From Pelomonas baiyunensis (GTDB lineage Bacteria; Pseudomonadota; Gammaproteobacteria; Burkholderiales; Burkholderiaceae_C): DNA of 64,000 nt. This document shows positions 34,631 through 42,580 of this stretch, in pieces. How positions within the stretch are numbered: the stretch's first letter is position 1; each line of letters opens with the position of its first letter. Location: assembly GCF_043555935.1 (NCBI RefSeq), contig NZ_JBIGIB010000003.1, positions 186,001 to 250,000 on the forward strand. The letters are read 5' to 3'. The position numbers and the translations under genes were made by a program. The notes under the pieces are model-generated. The model did not search any database and had not been told where the DNA came from. It was given only the letters and a program-made list of their open reading frames with translations.

Positions 34631-35176
34631 ATGAACACGCGCGACGTGGTGATCTTCAGCGGCGAACGCTTTGTCGTTCCGCAGTGCATTCAACGAATCG
34701 ACCACCTTTCCACCCACGGCTGGCAACTCCGCTACGGCGGCACCAAGCTTTTCTCGGACCACAGCCAAGACGGCTCCGGCGCCAAGCGCGCCCTGGCCCT
34801 GGCGACCAAGGAATTGCTCAAACGCATCGCGACGCTCCCGGCGCCCTCGCGCCTGCGCCGCACGCCCAGCCGCAAGAAGCAAAGCGACCTGCCCTCGGGC
34901 ATTTCGGGCCCCATCGTGCGCCAGCGCGCGGGCAGCCGCGTGCGCGATTGCAGCTTCGCCGTGACGCTGCCGCGCTTTGGCGACACGCCGCTGGCCCGCA
35001 GCGTGTACATCGGCACCGAGAACACCTACACCATCGAGCGGTACCAGGAAGCCCTGGAACGCGCCGTGGCCCTGCGTGAGAAGGCCGAAGCCGCCTACCA
35101 ACGCGCCGCCACCAAAGAGCGCCGCGCCCAGGCCCAGGCCTTGAAGGCTGAGATGAACGCCTTCCTGAAGGGTTGA
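34631..35176 (+). CDS. AP2-like repeat protein, putative DNA-binding
   Basis: A 181-residue basic protein starting MNTRDVVIFSGERFVVPQCI; an in-frame GTG 15 nt upstream is an alternative. Two related segments are visible: GWQLRYGGTKLFSDHS with GAKRALALATKELL (about 35-75), and PSGISGPIVRQRAGSRVRD through ARSVYIGTENTYT with YQEALERAVALRE (about 97-155). Each has the strand-strand-strand-helix rhythm and the G/W/YIGT landmarks of bacterial AP2 domains, which bind DNA. The C-terminus is a charged helix (KAEAAYQRAATKERRAQAQA). The assignment is tentative. Confidence 0.6.
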   Translation: MNTRDVVIFSGERFVVPQCIQRIDHLSTHGWQLRYGGTKLFSDHSQDGSGAKRALALATKELLKRIATLPAPSRLRRTPSRKKQSDLPSGISGPIVRQRAGSRVRDCSFAVTLPRFGDTPLARSVYIGTENTYTIERYQEALERAVALREKAEAAYQRAATKERRAQAQALKAEMNAFLKG

Positions 35177-35249
35177 ACGCCCGGCGGGGGCGCCGGCCGG
35201 TGTGAAACCGGTTTGAACCTGCGCCCGCGCTGGTAGCGCACACAATCGG

Positions 35250-35280
35250 CGGCCCCGACCTCCTTGGTCGGGGCCGTTTT
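35250..35280 (+). terminator. Strong intrinsic terminator abutting the next start codon
   Basis: CGGCCCCGACC (35250-35260) and GGTCGGGGCCG (35266-35276) form an 11-bp perfect stem with a 5-nt loop and a TTTT tail (35277-35280). The next gene's ATG is at 35282. It terminates the AP2-like transcript or attenuates the HPP gene, whose ribosome site would be inside the stem. Confidence 0.8.
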
Positions 35281-35281
35281 C

Positions 35282-36445
35282 ATGTCTGCCGTGCACACCT
35301 TCATCACCCGCCTGCGTGTCTGGGGGCAGGCCTTGTGGCCCGTGCCCCAGCCGGTGAACGCCCGCGAGCGGGCCCGGGTGGCCTTGGGCGCGGTGCTGGG
35401 TCTGCTGTTGGCCGGCGGCCTGAGCCAAGCGGTGATGCCGCTGGGTGTGCCCTGGCTGGTGGCGCCGCTGGGCGCCAGCGCGGTGCTGGTGTTCGGTGTG
35501 CCGGCCAGCCCGCTGGCGCAGCCGTGGGCGGTGGTGGGAGGCAACAGCGTGTCGGCCCTGGTGGGGCTGGCGTGCATGCACGCCCTGCCGGGGCCCGCGC
35601 CGGTGGTGGCGGCGGTGGCGGTGGCTCTGGCCATCAGCGCGATGTTTGGGCTGCGCTGCCTGCACCCACCGGGCGGCGCTGCGGCCTTGCTGATGGTGCT
35701 GACCGGTGCCCACGACTGGCACCTGGCGCTCGCGCCCGTGGCGCTGAACTCGGTGCTGCTGGTGGCGGCGGGCATGGTCTACAACCCGCTCACCGGCCGG
35801 CGTTACCCGCACGGCCAGCAGCCGGCCTCGGCGGCGGTGTCGGCCGCATCGGCAGGCGCGCAGGTGGCGCCACCCCGGTTCAGCGATGCCGATCTGGACG
35901 CCGTGCTGGCCCGCTACAACCAGGTGTTGGACGTGCCACGCGACGACCTTGCACGTTTGCTGCACGAGGCCGAAATGGTGAGCTACCGGCGCCGCATGGG
36001 CAGCCTGCGCTGCCAGGACGTGATGAGCCAGCCCGTCATCACCGTGGAGTTCGGCACGCCGCTGGCCGAGGCCTGGGGGCTGCTGCAGCAGCACCGCATC
36101 AAGGCCCTGCCGGTGGTGGACCGCGTGCAGCGCATCGTGGGCATCGTGACCCGGGCCGATTTCCTTCGCGCCGCGGAATCGGCTCGGCACGAGGGCCTGG
36201 GCCAGCGCCTGCAGCAGCTGCTCAAGCCCGACCCGGCCAGCCATTCGAGCAAGCCCGAGGTGGTGGGGCAGATCATGACGCGCCAGGTGCGCGTGGCCAG
36301 TGCCGAGCGGGCGCTGGCGGAACTGGTGCCATTGTTCTCGGCCACCGGGCATCACCACATTCCCATCGTTGGCGAGCAGGCACGGCTCGTCGGCATCCTC
36401 ACGCAATCTGACCTTGTGAAGGCCCTTGGCACCCATGGCTCTTGA
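35282..36445 (+). CDS. HPP family membrane protein with two CBS domains
   Basis: A 387-residue protein. The N-terminal HPP domain (about residues 20-175) has four to five membrane helices and the signature RCLHPPGGAAALL. Two CBS domains follow (about 240-300, CQDVMSQPVITVEFGTP; 325-385, VGQIMTRQVRVASAE to LVGILTQSDLV), which usually sense adenosine nucleotides. HPP proteins are proposed transporters, with nitrite transport shown for a related cyanobacterial/plant protein. No Shine-Dalgarno is seen because the terminator stem occupies the upstream 30 nt. The end overlaps the following oxidoreductase gene by 11 bp. Confidence 0.9.
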   Translation: MSAVHTFITRLRVWGQALWPVPQPVNARERARVALGAVLGLLLAGGLSQAVMPLGVPWLVAPLGASAVLVFGVPASPLAQPWAVVGGNSVSALVGLACMHALPGPAPVVAAVAVALAISAMFGLRCLHPPGGAAALLMVLTGAHDWHLALAPVALNSVLLVAAGMVYNPLTGRRYPHGQQPASAAVSAASAGAQVAPPRFSDADLDAVLARYNQVLDVPRDDLARLLHEAEMVSYRRRMGSLRCQDVMSQPVITVEFGTPLAEAWGLLQQHRIKALPVVDRVQRIVGIVTRADFLRAAESARHEGLGQRLQQLLKPDPASHSSKPEVVGQIMTRQVRVASAERALAELVPLFSATGHHHIPIVGEQARLVGILTQSDLVKALGTHGS

Positions 36446-37469
36446 TGACCAACCACTCTTTCGCTGGGGCGTGATCGGCCCGGGCGGCATTGCCAACCGG
36501 TTTGCGGGCGCCCTGGCCGCCGTGCCCGGCGCGCGGCTGGCGGCGGTGTTCGCGCGCGACGCGGCCAAGGGCCAGGCCTACGCCCAGCAGTGGCAGCGCG
36601 CGGGCGAGGCACCCACGTGGGTGACGACGCAGCTGGCCGAGTTGCTGGCCAGCGCTGAGGTGGACGCGATCTACATCGCCACGCCGCATTCCCACCATGG
36701 CGACTACGTGCGCGCCGCGCTGGAGGCCGGCAAGCCCGTGCTGTGCGAGAAGCCGCTGGTGACCACCCGCGCCGAGGCACAAGCGCTGGTGGACCTGGCC
36801 CGCTCGCGCGGCGTGTTCCTGATGGAGGCGCTGTGGACGCGCTTTCTGCCGGCCTACGACCTGGCTGGCCGGCTGCTGCGCGAGGGCGCCATCGGCGAGC
36901 TGCGCGCCATGCAGTCCAGCTTCTGCTTCTCGGCCGCGTACGACCCGTCGCACCGCAACTGGAACCCCGCGCTGGCCGGCGGCTCGTTGTGGGACATCGG
37001 CATCTACAACCTGGCCGTCACGCGCTGGGTGCTGCAGCAGTTCCACGGCGGCGTGTGCCCGGAGCCCGAGCGCATCGAGGTGGCGGCCACGCTGGCGCCC
37101 ACGGGGGTGGACGCGTCCGTCACGGCCACGCTGCACTTCCCGGGCGGCGTCACCTCGCAGTTCCGCTGCGGGTTCGACGCGTCGTCGCTGAACGCCTTCG
37201 AGGCCCAGGGCTCGACTGCGGCGCTGCGCTTCCCGGTGGACTTCTGGCAGGCCGAAGCCGTGGAGCGCGTGACGCGCAAAGCCCCGGTGGAGCGGCTGGA
37301 GGCGCCGTTCGCCGTCAACGGCTTCGAGGGCGAAATTGCCGAGGCGCAGGCCTGCATCCGCGCCGGGCAGCTGGAAAGCGCCCGCATGCCGCACGCCGAA
37401 ACCCTGGCCCTGGCGGGCTGGATGGACGCGATTCGGGCGCAGTTTCCCGGCGGCGTGAACAAGGCCTGA
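36435..37469 (+). CDS. Gfo/Idh/MocA family oxidoreductase
   Basis: A 344-residue NAD(P)-dependent oxidoreductase starting inside the end of the HPP gene. The Rossmann start is WGVIGPGGIANRFAGAL, followed by IYIATPHSHHGDYVRAALE and the family EKP motif in GKPVLCEKPLVTT (Lys of the EKP). The C-terminal sheet domain contains GGGSLWDIGIYNL-like GGSLWDIGIYNLAVTRWVL. Related to dihydrodiol/glucose-fructose-type dehydrogenases; its substrate is probably a sugar or cyclitol but cannot be told. The 11-bp overlap suggests co-translation with the HPP-CBS protein. Confidence 0.9.
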   Translation: MALDDQPLFRWGVIGPGGIANRFAGALAAVPGARLAAVFARDAAKGQAYAQQWQRAGEAPTWVTTQLAELLASAEVDAIYIATPHSHHGDYVRAALEAGKPVLCEKPLVTTRAEAQALVDLARSRGVFLMEALWTRFLPAYDLAGRLLREGAIGELRAMQSSFCFSAAYDPSHRNWNPALAGGSLWDIGIYNLAVTRWVLQQFHGGVCPEPERIEVAATLAPTGVDASVTATLHFPGGVTSQFRCGFDASSLNAFEAQGSTAALRFPVDFWQAEAVERVTRKAPVERLEAPFAVNGFEGEIAEAQACIRAGQLESARMPHAETLALAGWMDAIRAQFPGGVNKA

Positions 37470-37506
37470 GGCGCCGCCCGCAGGCGTCAGCCTTCACCCT
37501 CAGCCC

Positions 37507-37557
37507 GCGCTTCAGCCAGCGCCTTCTGCCCGCGCCTTCTGCCCGCACCTTCAGCGC
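37507..37557. repeat. Degenerate 12-13-bp tandem repeat
   Basis: GCGCCTTCTGCCC is present as two perfect adjacent copies (37519-37531, 37532-37544), flanked by related GCGCTTCAGCCA (37507-37518) and GCACCTTCAGCGC (37545-37557). The block ends over the stop codon of the convergent solute-binding-protein gene and may be a slippage-generated array. Confidence 0.55.
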
Positions 37558-38339
37558 ACGTAGCGCCGTTCGATGCGGGTGATGCTGCCGTCGCGCAGCA
37601 TCGCGGCCAGGCCGGCGTCCATGGCGGCTTGGGCGGCGGCCGCGCGCGGGCTGGCTTTGGCGAAGGCCATGTAGGTGGGCTCGGGGTTGAAGTGCTGCAG
37701 CGGCTGGCGCTCCAGCCGGTCGGCCAGACCGAGTTGCCGAATCTCCCAGGCGCCCACCAGCGCGGTCACCAGCACCACGTCGGCCCGCTGCTGCTCCACC
37801 AGCTGCACGGCCGCACCCACGTCGCGGGCATGTTCCAGCTGGCCGGCGGCCTGGTCCAGCACCACTTGCGGGTACAGATAGCCGGCGCTCAGCGCCAGGC
37901 GCAGGCCGTGCAGGTCGGCCAGCTTTTCCAGCTTCAGCCCGGCGCCGCGGCGCGTGTAGAAGTGGTAGCGCTTGCCGGCCCGGTAGCTGGTGCTGAAGCG
38001 CAGGAAGCGCTCGCGGTCGGCGCTGTGGTTCACGGTGGTGGTGAAGTCCGCCTGGCCGTGCTCCAGCATGAACAGCGCGCGCTTCCACGGCACCCACTGC
38101 AACTCCACCGCGCCGGTGTAGCCGCCGCGCCGCAGGGCTTCGCGGGCGATGTCCACGTCGATGCCTTCACCGCTGCTGTGGCCGGCCGGGTTCACCAGCG
38201 GCGGGTACACGGTGTTCACCAGCAGCAGGGGTGCGTCCTGCGCACCGCTGGCCGGGCTGGTGGGTTGCGCCCACGCACGGCCCAGCGTGGCCCCGGCCAG
38301 CGTGCCGGCCGCCTGCAGCCAACGGCGCCGGGTGTTCAT
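37551..38339 (-). CDS. Periplasmic amino-acid-type solute-binding protein
   Basis: A 262-residue protein. A twin-arginine-like start MNTRRRWLQAAGTLAGATLG is followed by the SBP family 3 fold: LLLVNTVYPPLVNPAGHSSG, then EGIDVDIAREALRRGGY, the W-KR ligand segment QWVPWKRALFMLEHGQADF, and LQHFNPEPTYMAFAKASP. No permease or ATPase gene is adjacent, so it may be a sensor or orphan binding protein. Its ATG overlaps the ubiA stop in ATGA (38336-38339), an unusual coupling to a quinone-synthesis gene. Confidence 0.85.
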   Translation of the reverse strand: MNTRRRWLQAAGTLAGATLGRAWAQPTSPASGAQDAPLLLVNTVYPPLVNPAGHSSGEGIDVDIAREALRRGGYTGAVELQWVPWKRALFMLEHGQADFTTTVNHSADRERFLRFSTSYRAGKRYHFYTRRGAGLKLEKLADLHGLRLALSAGYLYPQVVLDQAAGQLEHARDVGAAVQLVEQQRADVVLVTALVGAWEIRQLGLADRLERQPLQHFNPEPTYMAFAKASPRAAAAQAAMDAGLAAMLRDGSITRIERRYVR

Positions 38340-39244
38340 CCGCGCAGCGCCAGGTCCAGCACCGTGCCGGCGAACACCGCAAACCCCACCCAGTGGTTGG
38401 CGCGGAAGGCCCGGAAGCAGCCCTCGCGGCTGCGGTCCCGGATCAAGGTGTAGTGCCACAGCGCCTGTGCGGCCGCCACGGCCACACCGCCCAGGTACCA
38501 GCGGCCCAGGCCCAGATGCAAGCCCAGCGCCGCCCACAGCGCCAGGTACAGCGCGTAGAAAGCCATGATGCCCGCCACATCCCAGCGCCCCAGCGCAATG
38601 GCGGAGGAGCGGATGCCGATCTTGAGGTCGTCGTCGCGGTCCACCATGGCGTACTCGGTGTCGTAGGCCAGCACCCAGAACAGGTTGGCCACCAGCAGCC
38701 CCCAGGCCGACCACGGCACCGAGCGCAGGTGCCATTCCATGCCGCCCTGCGCCGCGGCAAACGCCATCGGGATGCCGAACGAAAACGCCACGCCCAGCAC
38801 CGCCTGCGGCATGGCCAGCACGCGCTTGGCAAACGGGTAGGCAATCGCCACGGCCAGCGCGGCAAAGCTCAGCAAGATGGCCGGCGGGTTGGTTGTCAGC
38901 ACCAGGCCGAACGACACCAGCGCCAGCGCTGCGCCCAGCCCCAGCGCCTCCTTCACCGACACCGCGCCGGTGGTGACCGGCCGTGCGGCGGTGCGCTTCA
39001 CATGGCGGTCGAAGTCGCGGTCGGCCACGTCGTTCACGCAGCAGCCGGCCGAGCGCATCAGCACCGTGCCCAGCGTGAACACCGCCAGCAAATGCCAGCC
39101 GGGGAAGCCGTCGGCCGCCATCCACAAGGCGGCCAGCGTGGGCCACAGCAGCAGCAGCCAGCCGGCCGGGCGGTCCCAGCGGATCAGCTGCAGGTAAAGC
39201 GAAAGCCGCGACGGCGCCGCGGCCACAGGAAGCGAGGTGGACAT
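38336..39244 (-). CDS. ubiA: 4-hydroxybenzoate polyprenyltransferase
   Basis: A 302-residue integral membrane enzyme that attaches the polyprenyl tail to 4-hydroxybenzoate in ubiquinone synthesis. The two magnesium/pyrophosphate-binding aspartate motifs are NDVADRDFDRHV (near 70-81) and DTEYAMVDRDDD (near 194-205). About eight to nine membrane helices surround them, beginning with RPAGWLLLLWPTLAALWMA. Length and motifs are normal. The enzyme uses the product of UbiC encoded 4 kb away. It is coupled by a four-base overlap to the solute-binding-protein gene downstream. Confidence 0.96.
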   Translation of the reverse strand: MSTSLPVAAAPSRLSLYLQLIRWDRPAGWLLLLWPTLAALWMAADGFPGWHLLAVFTLGTVLMRSAGCCVNDVADRDFDRHVKRTAARPVTTGAVSVKEALGLGAALALVSFGLVLTTNPPAILLSFAALAVAIAYPFAKRVLAMPQAVLGVAFSFGIPMAFAAAQGGMEWHLRSVPWSAWGLLVANLFWVLAYDTEYAMVDRDDDLKIGIRSSAIALGRWDVAGIMAFYALYLALWAALGLHLGLGRWYLGGVAVAAAQALWHYTLIRDRSREGCFRAFRANHWVGFAVFAGTVLDLALRG

Positions 39245-39327
39245 GGGGGCATTTTCACGCGCCCGGCGCTGGGCGGGTGGGCATAGTGGGCGGTGGTTTC
39301 CAACCCTTGATCACTCCGGAGGCATGC

Positions 39328-39738
39328 ATGCAGATCTCGGCCCAGGTCCACAACACCGCCACCACCCACCAGGCCACCGTGGCCACGCAGGGGCGGGCGC
39401 AAACCGTGGCGGTGCCCGGCCGTGCGGGCGGTGGGTCGGGCCTCAACGGCGGCGAGCTGCTGATGCTGGCCCTGGCCACCTGCTACTGCAACGACCTCTA
39501 CCGCGAAGCCGCGCGCCTGCAGATCGAACTGACCGCGGTGGAGGTCGAGGCGCAGGCCGAGTTCGACGGCATCGGCCTGGCCGCGCGTGACGTGCGCTAC
39601 CGCGCCCGCATCCAGTCGCCCGATTCGGCCGAGCGCATCGAGCAGCTGCTGCGCGAAACCGACGCGGTGGCCGAGGTGCACAACACCTTGCGTCGTGGCG
39701 CGCCGGTGCACCGCCAGCCCTGGCCCGACGCCGGCTGA
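39328..39738 (+). CDS. OsmC-family protein
   Basis: A 136-residue protein from the ATG at 39328, with GGAGG 5 nt upstream; a neighbouring ATG at 39324 is out of frame. The OsmC fold is recognisable from GGSGLNGGELLMLALATCYC and NDLYREAARLQIELTAVEVE. The helix carries CYC, but I see no second distant cysteine as in Ohr, so peroxidase activity is uncertain; it is nearer to the YhfA-like branch. Cytosolic, divergent from ubiA, separate from the following GST gene by 97 bp. Confidence 0.85.
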   Translation: MQISAQVHNTATTHQATVATQGRAQTVAVPGRAGGGSGLNGGELLMLALATCYCNDLYREAARLQIELTAVEVEAQAEFDGIGLAARDVRYRARIQSPDSAERIEQLLRETDAVAEVHNTLRRGAPVHRQPWPDAG

Positions 39739-39835
39739 CCGCCTGCCGCCTCCGTGATGCCCGCGCCACAGCGGGGCTTTGCGCCGTCGCCCTACATTGA
39801 CCTGCCCCTCACTGCAGTTCCATCGCCTGACCGCC

Positions 39836-40561
39836 ATGACCCACCCGCACGCCGCGCCGCTCACCTTCCCGCACGACTTCCCCGTCACCCGCAAATGGCC
39901 CGCCGCCCACCCGGACCGGCTGCAGCTGTACTCGCTGCCCACGCCCAACGGCGTGAAGGTGTCCATCGCGCTGGAGGAGCTGGGCCTGCCCTACGAAGCC
40001 CACGTGGTGAGCTTTGCAACGAACGACCAGCTCAGCCCCGAGTTCCTGTCGCTCAACCCGAACAACAAGATCCCCGCCATCCTCGACCCCAACGGCCCCG
40101 GCGGCCAGCCGCTGCCGCTGTTCGAGAGCGGCGCCATCCTGCTCTACCTGGCCGAGAAAACCGGCCGCCTGCTGCCGGCCGACACCGCCCGCCGGTACGA
40201 GGCGCTGCAGTGGCTGATGTTCCAGATGGGCGGCGTGGGGCCGATGTTTGGCCAGGTCGGCTTCTTCCACAAGTTCGCCGGCAAGGAGTTCGAGGACAAG
40301 CGCCCGCGCGACCGCTACGTGGCCGAGGCCCGCCGCCTGCTGGGCGTGCTGAACCGCCACCTGCACGGCAAGACCTGGCTGGTGGGCGACGACTACACCG
40401 TGGCCGACATCGCCACCTGGCCCTGGGTGAACAACCTCATCGGCTTCTACGGCGCCGCTGACCTGGTGGGCTATGCCGAGTTCACCGAGGTGCAGCGCGT
40501 GCTGCAAGCCTTCCTCGCGCGGCCGGCCGTGCAGCGGGGCTTGGCGGTGCCGGCGGGCTGA
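39836..40561 (+). CDS. Glutathione S-transferase (YghU-like)
   Basis: A 241-residue GST. The thioredoxin-like N-terminal domain includes LQLYSLPTPNGVKVSIALEE and LNPNNKIPAILDPNGPGG, with the glutathione-binding FESGAILLYLAEKTGRLLP. The helical C-terminal domain includes HGKTWLVGDDYTVADIATWP, the conserved N-capping box region. The TPNG loop and long N-terminal extension (MTHPHAAPLTFPHDFP) fit the YghU/Nu class, which reduces disulfides and peroxides using two glutathiones. It probably acts in cytosolic redox protection. Confidence 0.92.
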   Translation: MTHPHAAPLTFPHDFPVTRKWPAAHPDRLQLYSLPTPNGVKVSIALEELGLPYEAHVVSFATNDQLSPEFLSLNPNNKIPAILDPNGPGGQPLPLFESGAILLYLAEKTGRLLPADTARRYEALQWLMFQMGGVGPMFGQVGFFHKFAGKEFEDKRPRDRYVAEARRLLGVLNRHLHGKTWLVGDDYTVADIATWPWVNNLIGFYGAADLVGYAEFTEVQRVLQAFLARPAVQRGLAVPAG

Positions 40562-40564
40562 CCC

Positions 40565-41920
40565 TCACTGCAAGCCCGTCATCCCCCGCGCCTTGGCCAA
40601 TGCATCGGCCACGATGTGCGCCGCGGTGGCGCACAGGGCCGGCGTGTGGTCGGCCATCACCTGCATGCGCAGCCGGGCGCTGTTCAGTGACACCGCGGGG
40701 TACTCCACCAGGTTGGCCAGCAGGCCGGCGGCGCCCATTTCGCGGCAGGCCACGCGGGCCAGGGCGTCGGGGCCCAGCATCACCGGCACGATGGGCGAGG
40801 GTTGGCCCAGCACCTCGATGCCGTGCGTGCCCAGCGCGCTGCGCAGCGCCAGGATGGCCTGCATCAGCCGGTCGCGGCGGGCGGCGCCTTCGTCGCTGCG
40901 CACCAGCCGCAGGCAGGCGCGCACCACGGCCACCTGCACCGGCGAGAGCGCGTTGGAGAAGGTGTTGGGTGCGGCGTAGAAGCGCAGGTACTCCTTGATC
41001 GCCCGGTCATGGCAGGCCACGAAGCCGCCGTTGGACGCGAAGGTTTTGGAAAACGAGCCCATCACCAGGTCCACCTGGCCCAGCAGCCCCTGCAGCTCCA
41101 GCTGGCCGCCGCCGCTGGCGCCCAGGCTGCCCAGGTCGTGTGCCACGTCCGCCAGCAGCAGGGCGCCGTGCGCGCGGGCCAAGGCCTGCAGGCGGGCGAG
41201 GTCGGGCGCGTCGGCGTCCATCGAGAAGCAGCCCTCGGTCACCACCAGGATGCCGTTGTGCGGGTCGCGGCGGCGCACGCGTTGGAGCAGGCGCTCGACA
41301 TGGTTCACGTCCAGGTGGCGGTGCAGGTGGATGTGGGGCGTGGCGGCCTTCGCGCCTTCGTGCAGGCAGTTGTGGGCCAGCTGGTCGATGATGACGTGGT
41401 CGGTCTCGCGCACCAGGCCCTTGATGGCGCCAAAGCCCGCGGCCCAGCCGGTGGGGAACAGCAGCACCTCGGGCATGCGCAGGTGCTCGCCCAGTTCGGC
41501 TTCCAGCGCGGTGGTTTCTTCCACGTTGCCGGCCAGCGCGGTGGAGCCCGCGCTGTGCACGCCGTAGCGGTCCATGGCCATCAGCGCCGCGGCGCACACC
41601 TGGGGGTGGCGGGCCAGCGAGAGGTACTCCTGCGACGAGAAATTCAGCCCCGCGTGGCGTTGGCCGTCCAGCAGCGTAAGTTCTGCCGTGGCGCCGGGGC
41701 GCCCGCCCAGCCGCTTGCCGTACGGGAACACGCCGTGCTGCGTGCGGTGCTGGGCCCAGGCGTGAAAGGCCTGCGCCTTGGCGGCGAGGTCGGTGCCGGG
41801 CTGGGTCAGGAAGTCGAACGAGGAGCCGCGCAGCTCGGCGCCGAGGCCCGGGGTTGGCGGCTCGGTGGTGACGGGCGCGGGGGCGTTCTCGGTGGTGGGG
41901 CGGTCCAGCAGGTCGTCCAT
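40565..41920 (-). CDS. Alpha-oxoamine synthase family PLP enzyme
   Basis: A 451-residue enzyme from the ATG at 41920, with AGGAG 6 nt ahead. Fold-type I PLP residues are visible: NFSSQEYLSLARHPQV near 93-108, the cofactor-stacking histidine in DQLAHNCLHEGA, D258 and H261 in ADVAHDLG, and Schiff-base Lys292 in GSFSKTFASNGG. The family condenses an amino acid with an acyl-thioester (KBL, BioF, ALA synthase, serine palmitoyltransferase). The N-terminal 45 residues are Pro/Thr-rich and unlike BioF. There is no bio gene context, so the substrate is open; a sphingolipid-like or secondary product is possible. Confidence 0.85.
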   Translation of the reverse strand: MDDLLDRPTTENAPAPVTTEPPTPGLGAELRGSSFDFLTQPGTDLAAKAQAFHAWAQHRTQHGVFPYGKRLGGRPGATAELTLLDGQRHAGLNFSSQEYLSLARHPQVCAAALMAMDRYGVHSAGSTALAGNVEETTALEAELGEHLRMPEVLLFPTGWAAGFGAIKGLVRETDHVIIDQLAHNCLHEGAKAATPHIHLHRHLDVNHVERLLQRVRRRDPHNGILVVTEGCFSMDADAPDLARLQALARAHGALLLADVAHDLGSLGASGGGQLELQGLLGQVDLVMGSFSKTFASNGGFVACHDRAIKEYLRFYAAPNTFSNALSPVQVAVVRACLRLVRSDEGAARRDRLMQAILALRSALGTHGIEVLGQPSPIVPVMLGPDALARVACREMGAAGLLANLVEYPAVSLNSARLRMQVMADHTPALCATAAHIVADALAKARGMTGLQ

Positions 41921-42054
41921 GTGCACTCCTCAAGCCATGACGTGCAGAGGGGCGCACTGTGCGGACGAACACCGCCCCTGACATCCGCACTTTTGGCGAG
42001 TGCGGTGGGGCGTCAGGGGCGGCGAGGTTCAAGCGGACGCAGGGTCCACCCGCG

Positions 42055-42405
42055 TCAGACCCACCAGGACGAGCCGTAGTGGTCGTACACCTTGCGGCCG
42101 TAGTCGTCGGTGTAGGTCGGGGTGTCGTTCAAGGCGTAGCGCGGGGCGTTTTCCAGCTGCTCCTTGCTCAGGTGCACGACATAGCCGTCCTTGCTGGTGT
42201 CGTACTTGAGCTGGTCCCACGGCAGGGGGTAGCGGTCGCTGCCCAGGCCCAGGAAGCCGCCGAACTCCAGCGCGGCGTAGCGCACGCGGCCGCTGTGCTT
42301 GTCGATGAGCAGGTCATCGATGGAGCCGAGCTTGTCGCCGCTGGGGCTGTAGACGTTGGTGCCTTCGACCTTGGACGACGAGATGGTGGAACTGATGGAA
42401 GCCAT
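42055..42405 (-). CDS. PRC-barrel domain protein
   Basis: A 116-residue protein: a short serine-rich start, then a PRC-barrel (about 15-70) with VYSPSGDKLGSIDDLLIDKH, VRYAALEFGGFLGLGSDRYP and PLPWDQLKYD, then a tyrosine-rich tail (YTDDYGRKVYDHYGSSWWV). Such proteins are common stress-induced or membrane-associated factors in Burkholderiales. No signal peptide is evident. A hairpin without a U-tract lies at 42550-42575, upstream of the gene and just past the stop of the next gene up. Confidence 0.88.
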   Translation of the reverse strand: MASISSTISSSKVEGTNVYSPSGDKLGSIDDLLIDKHSGRVRYAALEFGGFLGLGSDRYPLPWDQLKYDTSKDGYVVHLSKEQLENAPRYALNDTPTYTDDYGRKVYDHYGSSWWV

Positions 42406-42549
42406 GCGGAATCTCCTGAAGTGGCAACACGGGGACGCGGCGGCCCGAACTGGCCGCGGCGTGGGTGCGTGAGCACCGTGCAGTCACTGTGCGACCGGCG
42501 CGCGGGGCGGCGGGTCGGTCGTGGAGGCGATGGGCTGTAGGAGGAGACC

Positions 42550-42575
42550 GGGCCCGGCCTGTCAGTGCCGGGCCC
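42550..42575 (-). terminator. Hairpin after the PEP-CTERM stop codon
   Basis: GGGCCCGGC (42550-42558) and GCCGGGCCC (42567-42575) make a perfect 9-bp stem with an 8-nt loop, starting 5 nt beyond the stop codon at 42581. There is no U-tract, so it is a terminator-like or RNA-stabilising hairpin. Confidence 0.5.
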
Positions 42576-42580
42576 CCAAG

